NCBI GenBank assembly: GCA_036346205.1
Contig: JARFJB010000102.1
Span: 453,501 to 517,500, forward strand
Reading direction: 5' to 3'
Source of the DNA: Vesta saturnalis
Taxonomy: Eukaryota; Arthropoda; Insecta; Coleoptera; Lampyridae
DNA length: 64,000 nucleotides
Made by a program: the position numbers and the translations under genes. Position 1 is the stretch's first letter, and every line of letters begins with the position of its first letter. Below the pieces are notes generated by a model that searched no databases, was not told where the DNA came from, and saw only the letters and a program-made list of their open reading frames with translations. Of this stretch, positions 47,431 through 62,157 are shown piece after piece.

Positions 47431-47504
47431 TCGAAGGTATGCATATTCTAACGCTTTAGTAGGACGACTAACTTAATATAAGTATTACCGGGCATTTTAC
47501 AGCA

Positions 47505-47735
47505 GTGTGTATGTGTGTACGTGTATCTGTGTACATGTGTACGTGTGTACGTGTGTACGTGTGTACGTGTGTACGTGTGTAAGTGTGTAAGTGTGTACGT
47601 GTGTACGTGTGTACGTGTGTACGTGTGTACGTGTGTACGTGTGTACGTGCGTATGCGATTACGTGTTTACATGTGTGTACGCGTGAATGTGCGTATGTGC
47701 GTGTGTGCGCGTGCGTGCGCGTGTATGTGATTCAA
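47505..47735. repeat. (GTGTACGT)n minisatellite
   Basis: An 8-bp unit GTGTACGT repeats for about 150 bp with GT-rich flanks. The 71-codon Cys/Val/Tyr-rich open frame across it is an artefact of the repeat. Confidence 0.92.
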
Positions 47736-47739
47736 AATC

Positions 47740-49420
47740 TCTAATGAGTATTTGGGAAACACTACCAGTACCGACTTTCACTTAATAGGTCCCCATATTT
47801 TTTAAGGTACGTTAAAGGGTGGACTTATGTAAACTTTCTGGAGAAACGTTTAAACGTTTTATTGAAAGATGCCTTATTGCAAGAACATTACTGATTCTTG
47901 TGGAGCCTGCCTTACTTTTGGTCTAAGAGTGTGCAGTTGTTTAAGTGAAAATTGCCCCACTTGATGTGTAATCGCGTTTCGGAAAAATGTTGATTTTTGA
48001 GTAACGTCCAAAATGTTTTTCGTAAACAGCCGATTTGTAGAATTAATTGTAACTTGTTTATTTAAAAAGATATCGAAAAGTAGTAAAGAGCTTTTATCTA
48101 GAATCCAGTAGCGTGTTCTAATTTGGGATTATTCTAAGCGTTCCGCTCTGAGAGATCAACTTGCGTTTTTACACATGAAACACCCTAATACATTTTTCCA
48201 TTTTCTCTGTCTACGTAAAGTTCGCTAAATAAAATATACATAATGCTTGATATTTTTACGTGGAAAGTCTTAATTATCTTAGGTACTGTATGTAATTACT
48301 TTCCGAATGCCTTTGAAATGTCAGAGCGATATCTCACCCGCGCATTAAAACTATTAAAACGATTGAGTGATCTGTTCTATTATAGAATGTAACGGTTATA
48401 TCTTATAGAGATACCTGCACCGTCAAAAACCAATTCTTGCAAATTGAGGATTTCCCTTCGCGGATAAAATGTTGTTTTCATGAAAATATCCCAGACTTAG
48501 GTGATGTATTTACCTCGTCCTATTTATTTAAAGTACATTTATTTCGAAAATTATTAACTTTACTGAAAAAAGGGTAGAGAATATTTTTAAAAATAATTTT
48601 TAGGCAAGTTCCATTAATAAAAGTTTTTCGCACGGTAATAAATATTGCCTAAAGATAAAAAAATATCCGTAAGGCACGTTTAATGAAGACCTAAATAAAT
48701 ATTAACTTTATAGCAAGAACTATAGACTTTTTTTAAATATTTAATTTAGTTATTTATAGATGTTTTTCTTATGGTAATATATGCCTGGAGAAAAGTATTT
48801 TAAGAGTTGCGTCTAAGTATGTTTTCTGAATATATTAAAAACTATTAACTTTGGAATAAAAAATTTGAAAAATATTCATTTTAAATATTTGTCTATTGAA
48901 AAGGAATAAAATGCAATACCAGCATAGGTCGATATGGATTTTTATTTCGTTATCCAAATGCATTTTTAAAGTAAAAAACATCTGTAACGATTAACTTTAG
49001 GGCAAAACGTATGGAGTACTTGTAAATATGATACTTGTGTATTAAATCAATTGCTTTGTACTTAATTTGCCCACCGAAAAAAAACTATAAACGCACTTAA
49101 ATATAACATGACAGTCCCCAAAGACTTCAGTCAAGTGCACGGAGCTAAACAAAAGAATAGTATTACTTATTGATCTCCAAAAGGTATTAGTGAGATGTAA
49201 TGAGTAGTAGTAATGTTTTAAAAATGTGTACCAAACTTGACGCACGTTATACGTGTCACGTGATGCCAAACAACACAACGCAACACTATGGTCCAAACTA
49301 TAATAATATTGAATTCGCAAACCTAGCAACATAATCTACATTCACGGCAATCTAGGCTTATGTCATTTAATTGGAACTAATTTTTAACTTAAATTAAACT
49401 TCACTTGTTCCTTTATAGTT
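47740..49420. other. No gene seen
   Basis: AT-rich sequence with no coding evidence and no clear repeat. Confidence 0.45.
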
Positions 49421-49904
49421 TAATTGCAAAGCGAGTCCCCTGAGCTTCCGTATTTTTCGCCACTTCCATTTACATCAAACTGCACACTCGATAATGTTCT
49501 CCACCAGGAAAAAACTAAACCAGACAAAATTGTTCACTTATCTACAACAAATTCGCATATTTCACTTGATGCTGATTGGCTTTTCAACGATCTAGGTTCA
49601 AGGGAACTACACCGAGCGTATATTCAACTTGAACAAGAATTCAACATACTTACTTCAATTCCGTTAAAAAAGATCTTTCCCTTCACTCGCCAATTTCAAA
49701 AGTCAACGAGAGCGCTTGAAGTGTATGTCACATTTACTCACATTACTTTAGGGAAATATTCCTAACCTAACCTACCGGCGAGTAGTAGCCGAAGTATTAC
49801 TTTTTCTAAGGGAAATTGCACATTTATCGCATAGATAATAAAGTAGAAATATTTTTATATTGAATTCGTTATTTATTCAAATATTCTGTTAGAAATGGCG
49901 AACT

Positions 49905-49993
49905 GTCCTTAGAACGAACCGTCCTAAGGACGAAGGACTGGACGAACCGTCTGGGGACGAACAGTCCTGGACGTATCGTCCGTGGACGAAAAG
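49905..49993. repeat. Short GC-rich palindromic minisatellite
   Basis: About five copies of a unit near GGACGAACCGTCC, each self-complementary at GGACG/CGTCC, lie in AT-rich sequence. Unit spacing is 14-18 bp. It could form a run of small hairpins. Confidence 0.65.
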
Positions 49994-50639
49994 TCTACTC
50001 ACATTCACTCATTTCTTTGGGAAAAACAACTTCAGAACTGTTAAATAAAAAAACTGCTGGTGCGCTTATGACATAATCCGAACTACTCAAAAAAATTTCA
50101 AATTACTCTACTTTAGTAATCGAAGATAGCACGTTTTTTGCACGAAGGAAATGACTTACTGGCAAGTTTCGTAATATTGTAATATTTCCGCTCTCACGGC
50201 AAATATCAGCTCAAATAAGCAGTAAAACTAACTAATGATTACGGGCATCTTTTTCTACTCCCAGAGAGTACTGTTAAATACCCGGTAAGCTGTTTGTGTT
50301 TACGACTACTCTGTTGTTAACACGTTAATCTATTGGTTTCTGTAACAGTGAAATCTGGTCAAGAATGTTAATTTATTTCTTTGCTTATTGCTTTATTGTT
50401 CATTTGCAAAGAGAGTCCCCAGTCCCCAGAGCTTTCGTGTTTTCCGCTACTTCCTTTTATATCAAACTCCACGCTCGATAATGTTCGACACGAGGAAAAA
50501 TACTTTAAACCATTTTTCACAAAATTGTTCACTTAACTGTACCAATAATCTTACATATTTCACTTGATGGTGATTAGCTTTTCAACGATATATGTTACAC
50601 CATAGAGCTCGGCGAATTAGAAAGAGCGTTCTATTATAT

Positions 50640-50840
50640 GAGTGAAAAAGGAAAAGGCCACGTATTTCATTCCTTCACCAAAGGAGAGGGTGGGCTGCTT
50701 GAGCTATACAAGATTCTTCAGCCACAATCATTGATTCCCAGCATATACACACATACATTACGTAATTATGCATGGTGGGATTAAGGATGCGTGTGGTCAG
50801 GATAGGATCAGAAGGAACGGAATTATGGTTCTAAGGGGAT
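50640..50840. repeat. Uninterrupted copy of the 26.8/29.6 kb repeat
   Basis: GGAAAAGGCCACGTATTTCA through ACATACATTACGTAATTATG to GGTGTGGTCAGGATAGGATC-like text matches both flanks of the mariner relative at 26921-29609. It serves as the empty site for that insertion. The repeat family is not identified. Confidence 0.75.
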
Positions 50841-51120
50841 GATTTAAAATATAAATAGAAAACTAGATCACCAATTTCTTTATTAATTTTCTTTAACGAA
50901 AGGGAATACACAAACAGATTAGCTTCAATTTTATACTTATACCGAATGCTCCTTTCTTAGATATACGCAAGCTTTTTCTTATAAAACTATCTACAAAACG
51001 GAATTCCGTTATACCATCTTGTTTATGAAACTTTATCGCTTGAAATCGTTTTTTTCCACTCCCAGCGAATACTTTTAAATACCCGGTATGCTAGTTCTAT
51101 TGACGACCTGGCAGTTACTT

Positions 51121-52240
51121 TTGTAAGTAAAATTGTATATAAACCCTAAAAGTGCTTTTAAGTACAAAACGATCAAATTTAGAGCTAAAGTATGGAGAAC
51201 TTTTTTTTATAGATGAGTCGTATACGTTATTGCTAGAAAAATTCTTTATAGGAAATTAAATAAGCTTTAAAATTAGTCTAATTAATTAATAATGATTCTC
51301 ATATCAATAACTAAAAGAAACTGCAAGCTGTATTATACAGCTTTATCCATAATTGATGTAATCACACTTTAAATGGAATTTGGTACCTTCCATGGTATTG
51401 TATCTTTGAGTAAGAGGAAATGGTTCATATATTTTCTTGCCAGGTTCGTTGTCTATGCAATGTTTAAATTGACTGAGTCAATATAAGTGAGAAACAAGAC
51501 TTAATAGTGTTGTACGTTTACAATTAAAAATAGCGGTACTCATTCTTTACTAACGGAACATGACACAGGCGTAAGAAAGTGATGCGCTTGCTACATCCGT
51601 TAATTTATGAAATATAAAAATATTGTTACTTTTTATTGGGAAAATAATCAAAATAATTATAAATATAAAAACACTTACTGTGCAGCATCTTAATCTCTTC
51701 TTGTCCAATTATTCCAAAATCTACAAAAAATATGGTTAAGGTAAAACGTTGTAAAACATTATAAACAAACTTATGTTCTGAGTAAAGGATAAGGAAGAAT
51801 TGTGATAGTAGTAACCACAGTCCACAAACACAAACATCACATTTGCCCACTTAAGGTGATAATACACACCATCCTTATTTAACTATGCGAAAGATGTTAA
51901 ACTTAAGACACTTCGAAAACTCAAACAAAACGTGCAAAAAAGATTTACAAAAGGGCTAATTAATGTAAAATACCTACAACTGACCTGTATTCTGAATGTA
52001 ATCGTCAATTCACTTTCACAAACAAAAATACACTGATTTACCTATAATTTTAAATTAGTTAAACGAGAATGCCGATAACAGGTGACTCAACTCTTATAAT
52101 GCTGCAATTTTTGATAATGAAAATTCCAAATCAATGACTAATTGCATTTCAAATTTATTTGATAACAATTAGAAAAACAAGGCGCTTTAATATAGAAAGC
52201 GTATATTGCAAAGATTTTCCGTAAAGATATTTTGGTATAA
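51121..52240. other. No gene seen
   Basis: AT-rich sequence before the satellite array. No open frame with protein character. Confidence 0.45.
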
Positions 52241-52257
52241 TTAATTTTAAATCCTTT

Positions 52258-55200
52258 TGATGCCCATTCACAAACAAAATCCAATATTCCCCGTTATATG
52301 TTCATTATTCATCTTTTTAAGCACAAAATAACACATTTCAGTTTTATTCAATTACAAAATTATAACCTTCACAATGATTTCTGACGTTGTTCCATTGTTT
52401 TCATTTCTTTAAATATTCTAGTTATCGTTAAAATTATGTTCCTTACATCGTGTGAGCTATTGTGAGAGCATTGTGATGGTTGGGACTGCATAGAATTAGT
52501 CATTGGTAGTAATTAGGCGCATAATTACAGTTCATTTGGCATTAATTAATTTCGTAATTACTTAATTACTGAGTAAGAATAGTATAATATTTAATTCTAT
52601 TTCTCAGACAAAACACGGAATTGTATAATTACGCGCAGTTACTTAATTAAGATTAATAAACATCTAATTATTAATTGCGGAACAGTTAGTCGGCTTAATA
52701 TTTCTATTTTTGTAAAATTAGCTAACATTACTATAAATTAAAATAGTTTTCAAGACAGAAAATTGAGTGTAATTTTCGCTAAATTAGGTCCATGATTAAA
52801 TTAAAATTATACCATTACATATTATTTTCTACAGTTTGGATATATTAAACAATAAACTATATAATAACAATTACAGTTATCGTAATCAGTAGAATACGAC
52901 GAATTCAAAAAATTAATAGTAAAACAAATTTCTAAGCTATGAGAATTTAAAGAATAAATTTGCTGTAACAATTAGCCTACTATTGAATGTTATTTTTAGT
53001 AACGTTATATACCTAGATCATTAATAGATTAAATATTATTCAACTATCTTGAAAATAACATTCCAGAACACCCCTTACGGATCAAGGCTAACTGTGAAAA
53101 ATGCCACAATAATTACTGATCTGGTGTAAATTGACTTTAATTGACATTAATAAACGCCTAATTACTAATTGAGTTACAGTTAGTAATTAAATATTTCCAT
53201 TCTTACAAAATTATGCGTAATAATTGGGCTTAGCTAACATTACAATAAGATAAAATAGTTTTCAAAGCAGAAAATTGGTATAATTTTCGTTTAATTAGGC
53301 GCATAATTAGTTTATTTTATTTTAGTAACGATATATCTAGATCTTTAATAGATTAAATATTATTAAACCGTCTTAAAAATAACATTCCAGAAAACCCTTT
53401 ATGGACTAAGGCGAACTGTGAACAATACCACAATAATTACAGCTCTTGTCTAAATTGATTTTAATTTTCTTTTTTGATGCTCATTCCCAAACTAAAGACA
53501 ATTTTGCCGCTTATACGTTCATCGTTCATCTTTTTAATCAGAAAATTACACATTTTAGTTTTATTCAATTACAAAATTATAACCTACACGATGAGTTCTA
53601 ACATTTCTTCTATTGCTTCCATTTAGACTATTTTAGTTATCGTTAAAATTATGTTTCCTACATCATGTGAGCTATTGTGAGAATATTGTGGTGGTTGGGA
53701 CTACATAGAATTAGTCATTGGTAGTAATTAGGCGCATAATTACAGCTCATTTGGCATTAATTATTTGCGTAATTACTTAATTACTGAGTAAGAATAGTAT
53801 AATATTTAATTCAATTTCTCAGACAAAACACGGAATCGTATAATTATGCGCAGTTACTTAATTAAGATTAATAAAGCCTAATTATTAATTGCGGAACAGT
53901 TAGTCGTTTTAATATTTCTATTTTTGTAAAATTAGCTAACATTACTATAAATTAAAATAGTTTTCAAGACAGAAAATTGAGTGTAATTTTCGCTAAATTA
54001 GGTCCATGATTAAATTAAAATTATACCATTACATATTATTTTCTACAGTTTGGATATATTAAACAATAAACTATATAATAACAATTACAGTTATGGTAAT
54101 CAGTAGAATACGACGAATTCAAAAAATTAATAGTAAAACAAATTTATAAGCTATGAGAATTCAAAGAATAAATTTGCTGTAACAATTAGCCTTGTTGTGT
54201 TTATGTTATTATTAGTAACGTTATATATCTAGATCATTAATAGATTAAATATTATTCAACTATCTTGAAAATAACATTCCAGAACACCCTCTACGGATCA
54301 AGGCTAACTGTGAAAAATGCCACAACAATAACTGATCTGGTGTAAATTGACTTTAATTGACATTAATAAACGCCTAATTACTAATTGAGTTACAGTTAGT
54401 AATTAAATATTTCCATTCTTACAAAATTATGCGTAATAATTGGGCTTAGCTAACATTACAATAAGATAAAATAGTTTTCAAAGCAGAAAATTGGGTATAA
54501 TTTTCGTTTAATTAGGCGCATAATTAGTTTATTTTATTTTAGTAACGATATATCTAGATCTTTAATAGATTAAATATTATTTAACGGTCTTAAAAATAAC
54601 ATTCCAGCAAACCCTTTATGGACTAAGGCTAACTGTGAACAATACCACAATAATTATAGCTCTTGTCTAAATTGATTTTAATTTTCTTTTTTGATGCTCA
54701 TTCCCAAACTAAAGACAATTTTGCCGCTTATACGTTCATCGTTCATCTTTTTAATCAGAAAATTACACATTTTAGTTTCATTCAATTACAAAATTATAAC
54801 CTACACGATGAGTTCTAACATTTCTTCCGTTGCTTCCATTTAGACTATTTTAGTTATCGTTAAAATTATGTTTCCTACATCATGTGAGCTATTGTGAGAA
54901 CATTGTGATGGTTGGGACTGCATAGAATTAGTCATTGGTAGTAATTAGGCGCATAATTACAGCTCATTTGGCATTAATTATTTGCGTAATTACTTAATTA
55001 CTGAGTAAGAATAGTATAATATTTAATTCAATTTCTTAGACAAAACACGGAATCGTATAATTATGCGCAGTTACTTAATTAAGATTAATAAACGCCTAAT
55101 TATTAATTGCAGAACAGTTAGTCGTTTTAATATTTCTATTTTTGTAAAATTAGCTAACATTACTATAAATTAAAACAGGTTTCAAGACAGAAAATTGAGT

Positions 55201-57335
55201 GTAATTTTTGCTAAATTAGGTCCATAATTAAATTAAAATTATAAAATTACATAGTATTTTCAACAGTTTGGACATATTAAACAATAAACTATGTAATAAC
55301 AATTACAGTTATCGTAATCAGTAGAATACGACGAATTAAAAAAATTAATAGTAAAACAAATTTATAAGCTATGAGAATTCAAAGAATAAATTTGCTGTAA
55401 CAATTAGCCTTGTTGTGTTATGTTATTATTAGTAACGTTATATATCTAGATCATTAATAGATTAAATATTATTCAACTATCTTGAAAATAACATTCCAGA
55501 ACACCCTCTACGGATCAAGGCTAATTGTGAAAAATGCCACAACAATAACTGATCTGGTGTAAATTGACTTTAATTGACATTAATAAACGCCTAATTACTA
55601 ATTGAGTTACAGTTAGTAATTAAATATTTCCATTCTTACAAAATTATGCGTAATAATTGGGCTTAGCTAACATTACAATAAGTTAAAATAGTTTTCAAAG
55701 CAGAAAATTGGTATAATTTTCGTTTAATTAGGCGCATAATTAGTTTATTTTAGTAACGATATATCTAGATCTTTAATAGATTAAATATTATTTAACGGTC
55801 TTAAAAATAACATTCCAGCAAACCCTTTATGGACTAAGGCTAACTGTGAACAATACCACAATAATTATAGCTCTTGTCTAAATTGATTTTAATTTTCTTT
55901 TTTGATGCTCATTCCCAAACTAAAGACAATTTTGCCGCTTATACGTTCATCGTTCATCTTTTTAATCAGAAAATTACACATTTTAGTTTCATTCAATTAC
56001 AAAATTATAACCTACACGATGAGTTCTAACATTTCTTCCGTTGCTTCCATTTAGACTATTTTAGTTATCGTTAAAATTATGTTTCCTACATCATGTGAGC
56101 TATTGTGAGAACATTGTGATGGTTGGGACTGCATAGAATTAGTCATTGGTAGTAATTAGGCGCATAATTACAGCTCATTTGGCATTAATTATTTGCGTAA
56201 TTACTTAATTACTGAGTAAGAATAGTATAATATTTAATTCAATTTCTTAGACAAAACACGGAATCGTATAATTATGCGCAGTTACTTAATTAAGATTAAT
56301 AAACGCCTAATTATTAATTGCAGAACAGTTAGTCGTTTTAATATTTCTATTTTTGTAAAATTAGCTAACATTACTATAAATTAAAATAGGTTTCAAGACA
56401 GAAAATTGAGTGTAATTTTTGCTAAATTAGGTCCATAATTAAATTAAAATTATAAAATTACATAGTATTTTCAACAGTTTGGACATATTAAACAATAAAC
56501 TATGTAATAACAATTACAGTTATCGTAATCAGTAGAATACGACAAATTAAAAAAATTAATAGTAAAACAAATTTATAAGCTATGAGAATTCAAAGAATAG
56601 ATTTGCTGTAACAATTAGCCTACTATTGAATGTTATTTTTAGTAACGCTATATATCTAGATCATTAATAGATTAAATATTATTCAACTATCTTGAAAATA
56701 ACATTCCATAACACCCTCTACGGATCAAGGCTAACTGTGAAAAATGTCACAATAATTACTGATCTGGTGTAAATTGACTTTAACTGGCATTAATAAACGC
56801 CTAATTACTAATTGAGTTACAGTTAGTCATTAAATAATTCCATTCTTACAAAATTATGCGTAATAATTGGGCTTAGCTAACATTACAATAAGTTAAAATA
56901 GTTTTCAAAGCAAAAGATTGGGTATAATTTTCGTTTAATTAGGCGCATAATTAGTTTATTTTATTTTAGTAACGATATATCTAGATCTTTAATAGATTAA
57001 ATATTATTAAACCGTCTTAAAAGTAACACTTCAGAAAACCCTTTATGGACTAAGGCTAACTGTGAACAATACCAAAATAATTACATCTCGTGTCTAAATT
57101 GATTTTAATTTTCTTTTTTGATGCTCATTCCCAAACTAAAGACAATTTTGCCGCTTATACGTTTATCGTTCATCTTTTTAATCAGAAAATTCCACATTTT
57201 AGTTTTATTCAATTAGAAAATTATAACCTTCACGTTTCTTCCAGTGCTTCCATTTAGACTATTTTAGTTATCGTTAAAATTATGTTTCCTACACCATGTG
57301 CGCTATTGTGAGAATATTGTGGTAGTTGGGACTTT
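52258..57335. repeat. Homogenised satellite, unit about 1,215 bp, four copies plus part
   Basis: GATGCYCATTC starts copies at 52258, 53476, 54693, 55904 and 57120, giving periods of 1218, 1217, 1211 and 1216 bp. Copies are nearly identical over long stretches. Each unit holds two diverged half-units about 510 and 705 bp long, both with TAACATTACWATAA, AGTTTTCAA.RCAGAAAATTG and AATTAGGYGCATAATTA text, so it is a higher-order repeat. The fifth copy breaks off near 57335. The array is very AT-rich with many AATTA/TAATT palindromes and no coding potential. Confidence 0.9.
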
Positions 57336-60300
57336 CTGACGTTGCTTCATTGTTTCCATTTACAGTATTCTAGTTACTGTTATATTTGTCCCTCACATGT
57401 GAGAACATTGTATTGGACTGCATAAAATTAGTAATAATTAGACAGTTTTAATATAACTGCGTAATTGCCTAATTACTGAATGTAAAGGACTAAAGTAGGG
57501 CGCTTACTTATTACTTTAAAAATTTACAATAGTGTATTTTATAGATTCATTTAGTTTACTATTTAATTTAATTTCTCAAACAGAGAACGGATTTATTTAA
57601 TTACGCGTGGTTACATATTTGAGAATAACATACACCTAACTACTAAATGAGTAGTAATTAAATATTTTCATTCTTGTAAAATTATGCATTGAACTTAGCT
57701 AACATTACAATAAATCAAAAAGGATTTCGTGACACAAAATTGAGTGTAATTTTCGCTTAATTCGGCGAATAATTAGTTTAAAATTATACAATTACATTGA
57801 GTTTTATACATTTGGGATAATGATCACAGTTATCGTCTAGTATGATATTTCAATTCTATTCATTTACAAATTTATAATATTCAGAATTGATCCTGACTCT
57901 GGTACCATTGTTTCCATTTAAAGAATTATAGTTATTCTTAAAATTATTATTCCTTAATCATGTAACCATTGTGAGAATATTGTATTAGTAGGGACTGCAT
58001 ACTGCGGAAAATTAGTAATTAGTAATAATTAGACGCACAACTGTGTTTTATTGAGCTTTGGTTTAGTTCCCTAATTGCCTAAGTACTGAGTCAGAATGTA
58101 AAGTACTCCGACGATTGGATTAACGCAACTGCACTTAATTATTGCTTCACAAACTAATTATAATGTATTTGATATTTTTCTACACATGTTAGTGTAATGT
58201 GCAAATAACTGTGCTTAATGAGGATTTAATAAAATTAGCAATTTGTAGTTTATTGAAATTCACGTAACCTTTTCTTCCTCTTCAATACCTTGCCCTATCA
58301 AAGGATAACTTGTCGTTCTACAGTAGACTAAAGTGGCCTAATTAGTGCACAATTATGAATCAGGTTTCATAAATTAATTGTGTTCTCTGTTTGATTCAAT
58401 TTATCAGATAACGCATAAATAATAAAGTTTAATTGCATGTAATTACATAATTGAGTTTAATATACGCTTAATTAGTAATCGAGATACAGTTAGTCATACA
58501 ATATTTTCAATCTTCTAAATTATGCCCAATAATTGGGCCCTAGCCAAAATTACAATAAATTAAAACGTTTTCAAGACAGACAATTGTGCGTAATTTTCGC
58601 TTAATTAGGCGCATAATTAGTTTAAACTTATACAATAACGTCATAAAGTGTTTTATACAGTTTGGATATTAATATTAAACAATAAAAATTATAATAATTA
58701 GATATTAATATTGAATAATAGAAATTATAGTAATAATTAGACCTATCATCGTCAGTAGAGAACGACGAATTAAAATAATTGTGTCAAACAAATTTATAAG
58801 CTTTGAGAACGCAACAAATAAACTTTTGTAACAATTAGCCTACTATGGACGAAGGCTAATAATTACAGAAACTAATAACCTCCACAATGTTTTTGACGTT
58901 TGTTCCATTGTTTTCATTTAGATCATCTAGGTAGGTATTGTTAAAATTATTTTTGCAAATAGCAAACGAACTTACTATCTTTCACTTATCAGGCTAAAAT
59001 TATATGATTGTGAGAACATTGTGTTATTTAGGACTGTACACTGCAATAACTTTATTGATAATAATTAACCGCTTAATTGCGATTTATTGAGCTTTAATTT
59101 AATTATGCAAGCACATAACAACTATCTAATTAATGAGTAACAGTGTAAAGTGTTCAGACGGTTGCATGAACATAACAGCACTTAAATTGTTTTAAAAACT
59201 AATTTTAATGTATTTCATATTTTTCTATAAGGAAATCCCGTGTTTGTTTGTGCGATGCGCAAATACCTGTGCTTAATAAACATTTATTAAAATAAAAAAG
59301 AAGTCGAACACCTTGTATTTCATTGAAGCTCATGTAGTTTTTACCTTCTACAGCGAGAAAGGTGAGCTAATTAGTCCACAATTATGAACTAGGTTGCATA
59401 GATACATTTAATTCTCGATTTAATTCAGTTTGTCAGACAAAGCATCAAGTTGGCAGAATTGTGTAATTATATGTAGTTACGTAATTGAGTTAATAGAGGC
59501 CTAATTCCTAATTAATCATTCACTAGTTCCAATTTTGTAAAATTATGTACAATAATTGGACCCTAGCATTACAACAATTTAAAATAGCTTTCAAGACAGA
59601 AAATTAGGTGTATGTTTTGGTCAATTAGGCGCATAATTAGTTCAAATTATACAATTACAGCGAAACAAGTTTTATACAGTTTGACTATTAAATAATAGAA
59701 ATGTAACAATAATTATAGTTAACGTCGTCAGTACAGAACCACAAATTAAAAAAATTAATAAAACGTCAAATTTATAAGGGGGTCCAAATAAAAATTAATA
59801 ACGCCTCAAATTATAAGCGATCAAAATGCAGAGAATAAATCTGCTGTAACAATTAGCTTACCATTGAATGTTATTTTGTTTATCTGTTATTTGTACTAAA
59901 ATAATTAGTATTTCATGGCATATTAGCTATGATTAAAACAATGTGTATTGTAAACAAAGGATAACATTTTTTTTATTATAAAATCGTTAATTTATATTTA
60001 ATTATAGATTAATTAGTAAAATTACAATGTGTCGTAAATCGTATTTTGAATACTTCTTTGAATTTTTATTTATATTTTAAAATGGCATATAAAATACCTC
60101 ATGTTCCTATAATTGCAGTGATATAATGTCTAAAATAGTCCATAAGTTTATGCACAAATCACAAATGGCGCAATGTGATAATTATCCACAAAACACAATT
60201 GTGCTTAGCTCGAGGAAACTAATTGCGTCCAATAGTAGATCGATGGTCTTTTGTGGTAAAATTATTGGTAATTCGAGGCATCAAAAAGCTATTATTGAAA

Positions 60301-62145
60301 TAACATTAACGAAGCACTTCAGTTTAAAAAGGGACTAATTTCTTAATTATAAGAAACTTAATAATTACTCTTAATTATGGCATGCTAATTATTTAGAAAT
60401 ATTAGTTATTGCTCCTTTAGTGGATTCTTATCCTTATTTTATTTGATTTTCGTGTACTTCATTGATAACTATATAAGATCTCAAAACCGAGGGAAGTACT
60501 TAATAATTAGGAGCACTAATTACTTATGCATTTTATGCAGGCGCACAATTGAACATAATTGAAATTGTATTATTATTAAAAAAAGCATATTTTTACCATA
60601 ATATTATATTAAATTATACTAATTACATATTACATTTTTTTTAAATTAAAGTCTCCTAATTATTGTTAGAAAAATAATTTGTGTTATTTACTGCTTTATG
60701 TCGTTTGGGGTATCGTAATACGTATTAAAATTAGAAAGCAATGTTGCACAATTACTATGTATCATACATGAATCCTACACCATGTTTTTATTTATAGGTT
60801 AAAATATACACGCAAAATAGCTGATGCGTATTTATGTTAGCTTCTACATAAAATGACGAATGTGCCAATAATTATTTGTAACTGCACAATACGGAATGTT
60901 CTAGAATAAAGTGTATTAAATGGTTTGACAATTCGACTATTAACGTAATTTTATAATTACACAACATAACTGTCTAATCTATGATTGTTTGTACCTACCA
61001 CAAAAAAATGAGTCTAATAGAAACTTATTTATTCTTTGTTTTGTTAACATAATATAACATTTACTTCGCTTAAAATTCGAATTAGATAGTTATAATTAAG
61101 GCATAATATAGATTTATAAAATTATGTTTAATTTTTTCTAGTAACGGTATTTTAGTGTAATGAGCTAATTACTCTAGATTGGCACGGCATTCACTTGAAT
61201 TTAAACAGCGCCTAAGTATGGTAAATGCAAATTTATTCTTTGATTACCCTTAATTAACTTAATTGAAAGCGAACGCATAACGGCCAACTAATTACGGATT
61301 AAGAAATTAAGGTACTAAACTTCAGGCAATTACTTGAACATATCAGTGCTTAATTACTAATTATTATTATATTGTATAGCATATTTGTTTATAATAAGTT
61401 GTCTTATCAATCACAGAGTACCTTTGCTGCCTACAATAGCAAAATTGACCTAATTAGCGCAGAATTATGTGGTACCAAATTATCAAAACACATAATTGCG
61501 TTTAATTGGCGCTTATTACAGTATATTTAGCATTTGCCATTTCTATACACTTATTTATGCGTTAAATTTTATTTCATTGCTGGCACATAATGACCATTAA
61601 TAAGCGTATTATTATCACTTAACAATTATTATTAATAATCTGAAATTCGAGGGCTTGCGTTCTAAATTATTAGCAGATTTTTTATCACAAAAAAATAACA
61701 TTGGGCTAAATAAATGCCTAATTGAGGCATAATTGATAAATTAAATAATAAACTCAAAAAATCGATTGTTAAATGATTTACTTAATCAATGGTTCAGGCG
61801 TACTAATTATTCTACGTACTTAACTGGTTCAATTATTATTAAAAATTATGCAAATTCCAGTAAGACGAAGTATTTAATTTCTAGCGGAGTTTAGTTTGCG
61901 CTTAATTACTTTTTTAAACGTAATTTATGCAATATGAAGTATGTTTTGCTACTGCTGTACTTAGTTTACGATTCTTTATATTAACAAGAACAAATGTAAC
62001 TTCTTAATTTGCTCAAAACTTACGGAATGAATGGTTACTTACGAAAAGTGGTGATACTAGTTATCTCATTCTGTATTATAAGTGTTTTGTAACTGTGGTT
62101 TCCTATTACTGGAGTTGATCGGCCTATTTCCACAGTTTATGCTTT
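57336..62145. repeat. Older, monomeric relatives of the satellite
   Basis: The same phrases recur with many changes: the AATTTTCGCTTAATT.GGCG block at about 57750, 58590 and, altered, 59600, and TTCCATTTA...AGTTAT near 57350, 57910 and 58910. Spacing is 0.8-1.0 kb and irregular. Beyond 60 kb only AATTAGGCGC/GCGCTTAATTA-like shreds remain (61450, 61500, 61710). I found no gene; a 70-codon open frame at 60126 has no family character. Confidence 0.65.
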
Positions 62146-62157
62146 TTGAGCGCGACG

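Larger units (their letters stand above)
49422..51120. repeat. Direct duplication, two diverged copies
   Basis: 49422-49612 and 50402-50602 are related (GCAAAG.GAGTCCCC, CTCGATAATGTTC, AAATTGTTCACTTA, ATATTTCACTTGATG.TGATT.GCTTTTCAACGAT). A second pair, 50251-50320 and 51056-51115, shares TACTCCCAG, TTAAATACCCGGTA. The order is kept, so a unit of 0.8-1 kb was duplicated and then changed by indels. The open frame at 49424 is short and its counterpart in the second copy is not open, which argues against a gene. Confidence 0.65.

Noticed and set aside
47515..47730. 71-codon Cys/Val/Tyr open frame
   Set aside because: It is a direct consequence of the GTGTACGT repeat.
49424..49765. 113-codon open frame that looks protein-like
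   Set aside because: The duplicated copy at 50402-50602 is not open in the same frame and no family is recognised; I cannot support it as a gene.
52258..57335. CRISPR-like or phage-like tandem array
   Set aside because: Repeats are about 1.2 kb with no spacers, and the context is eukaryotic.
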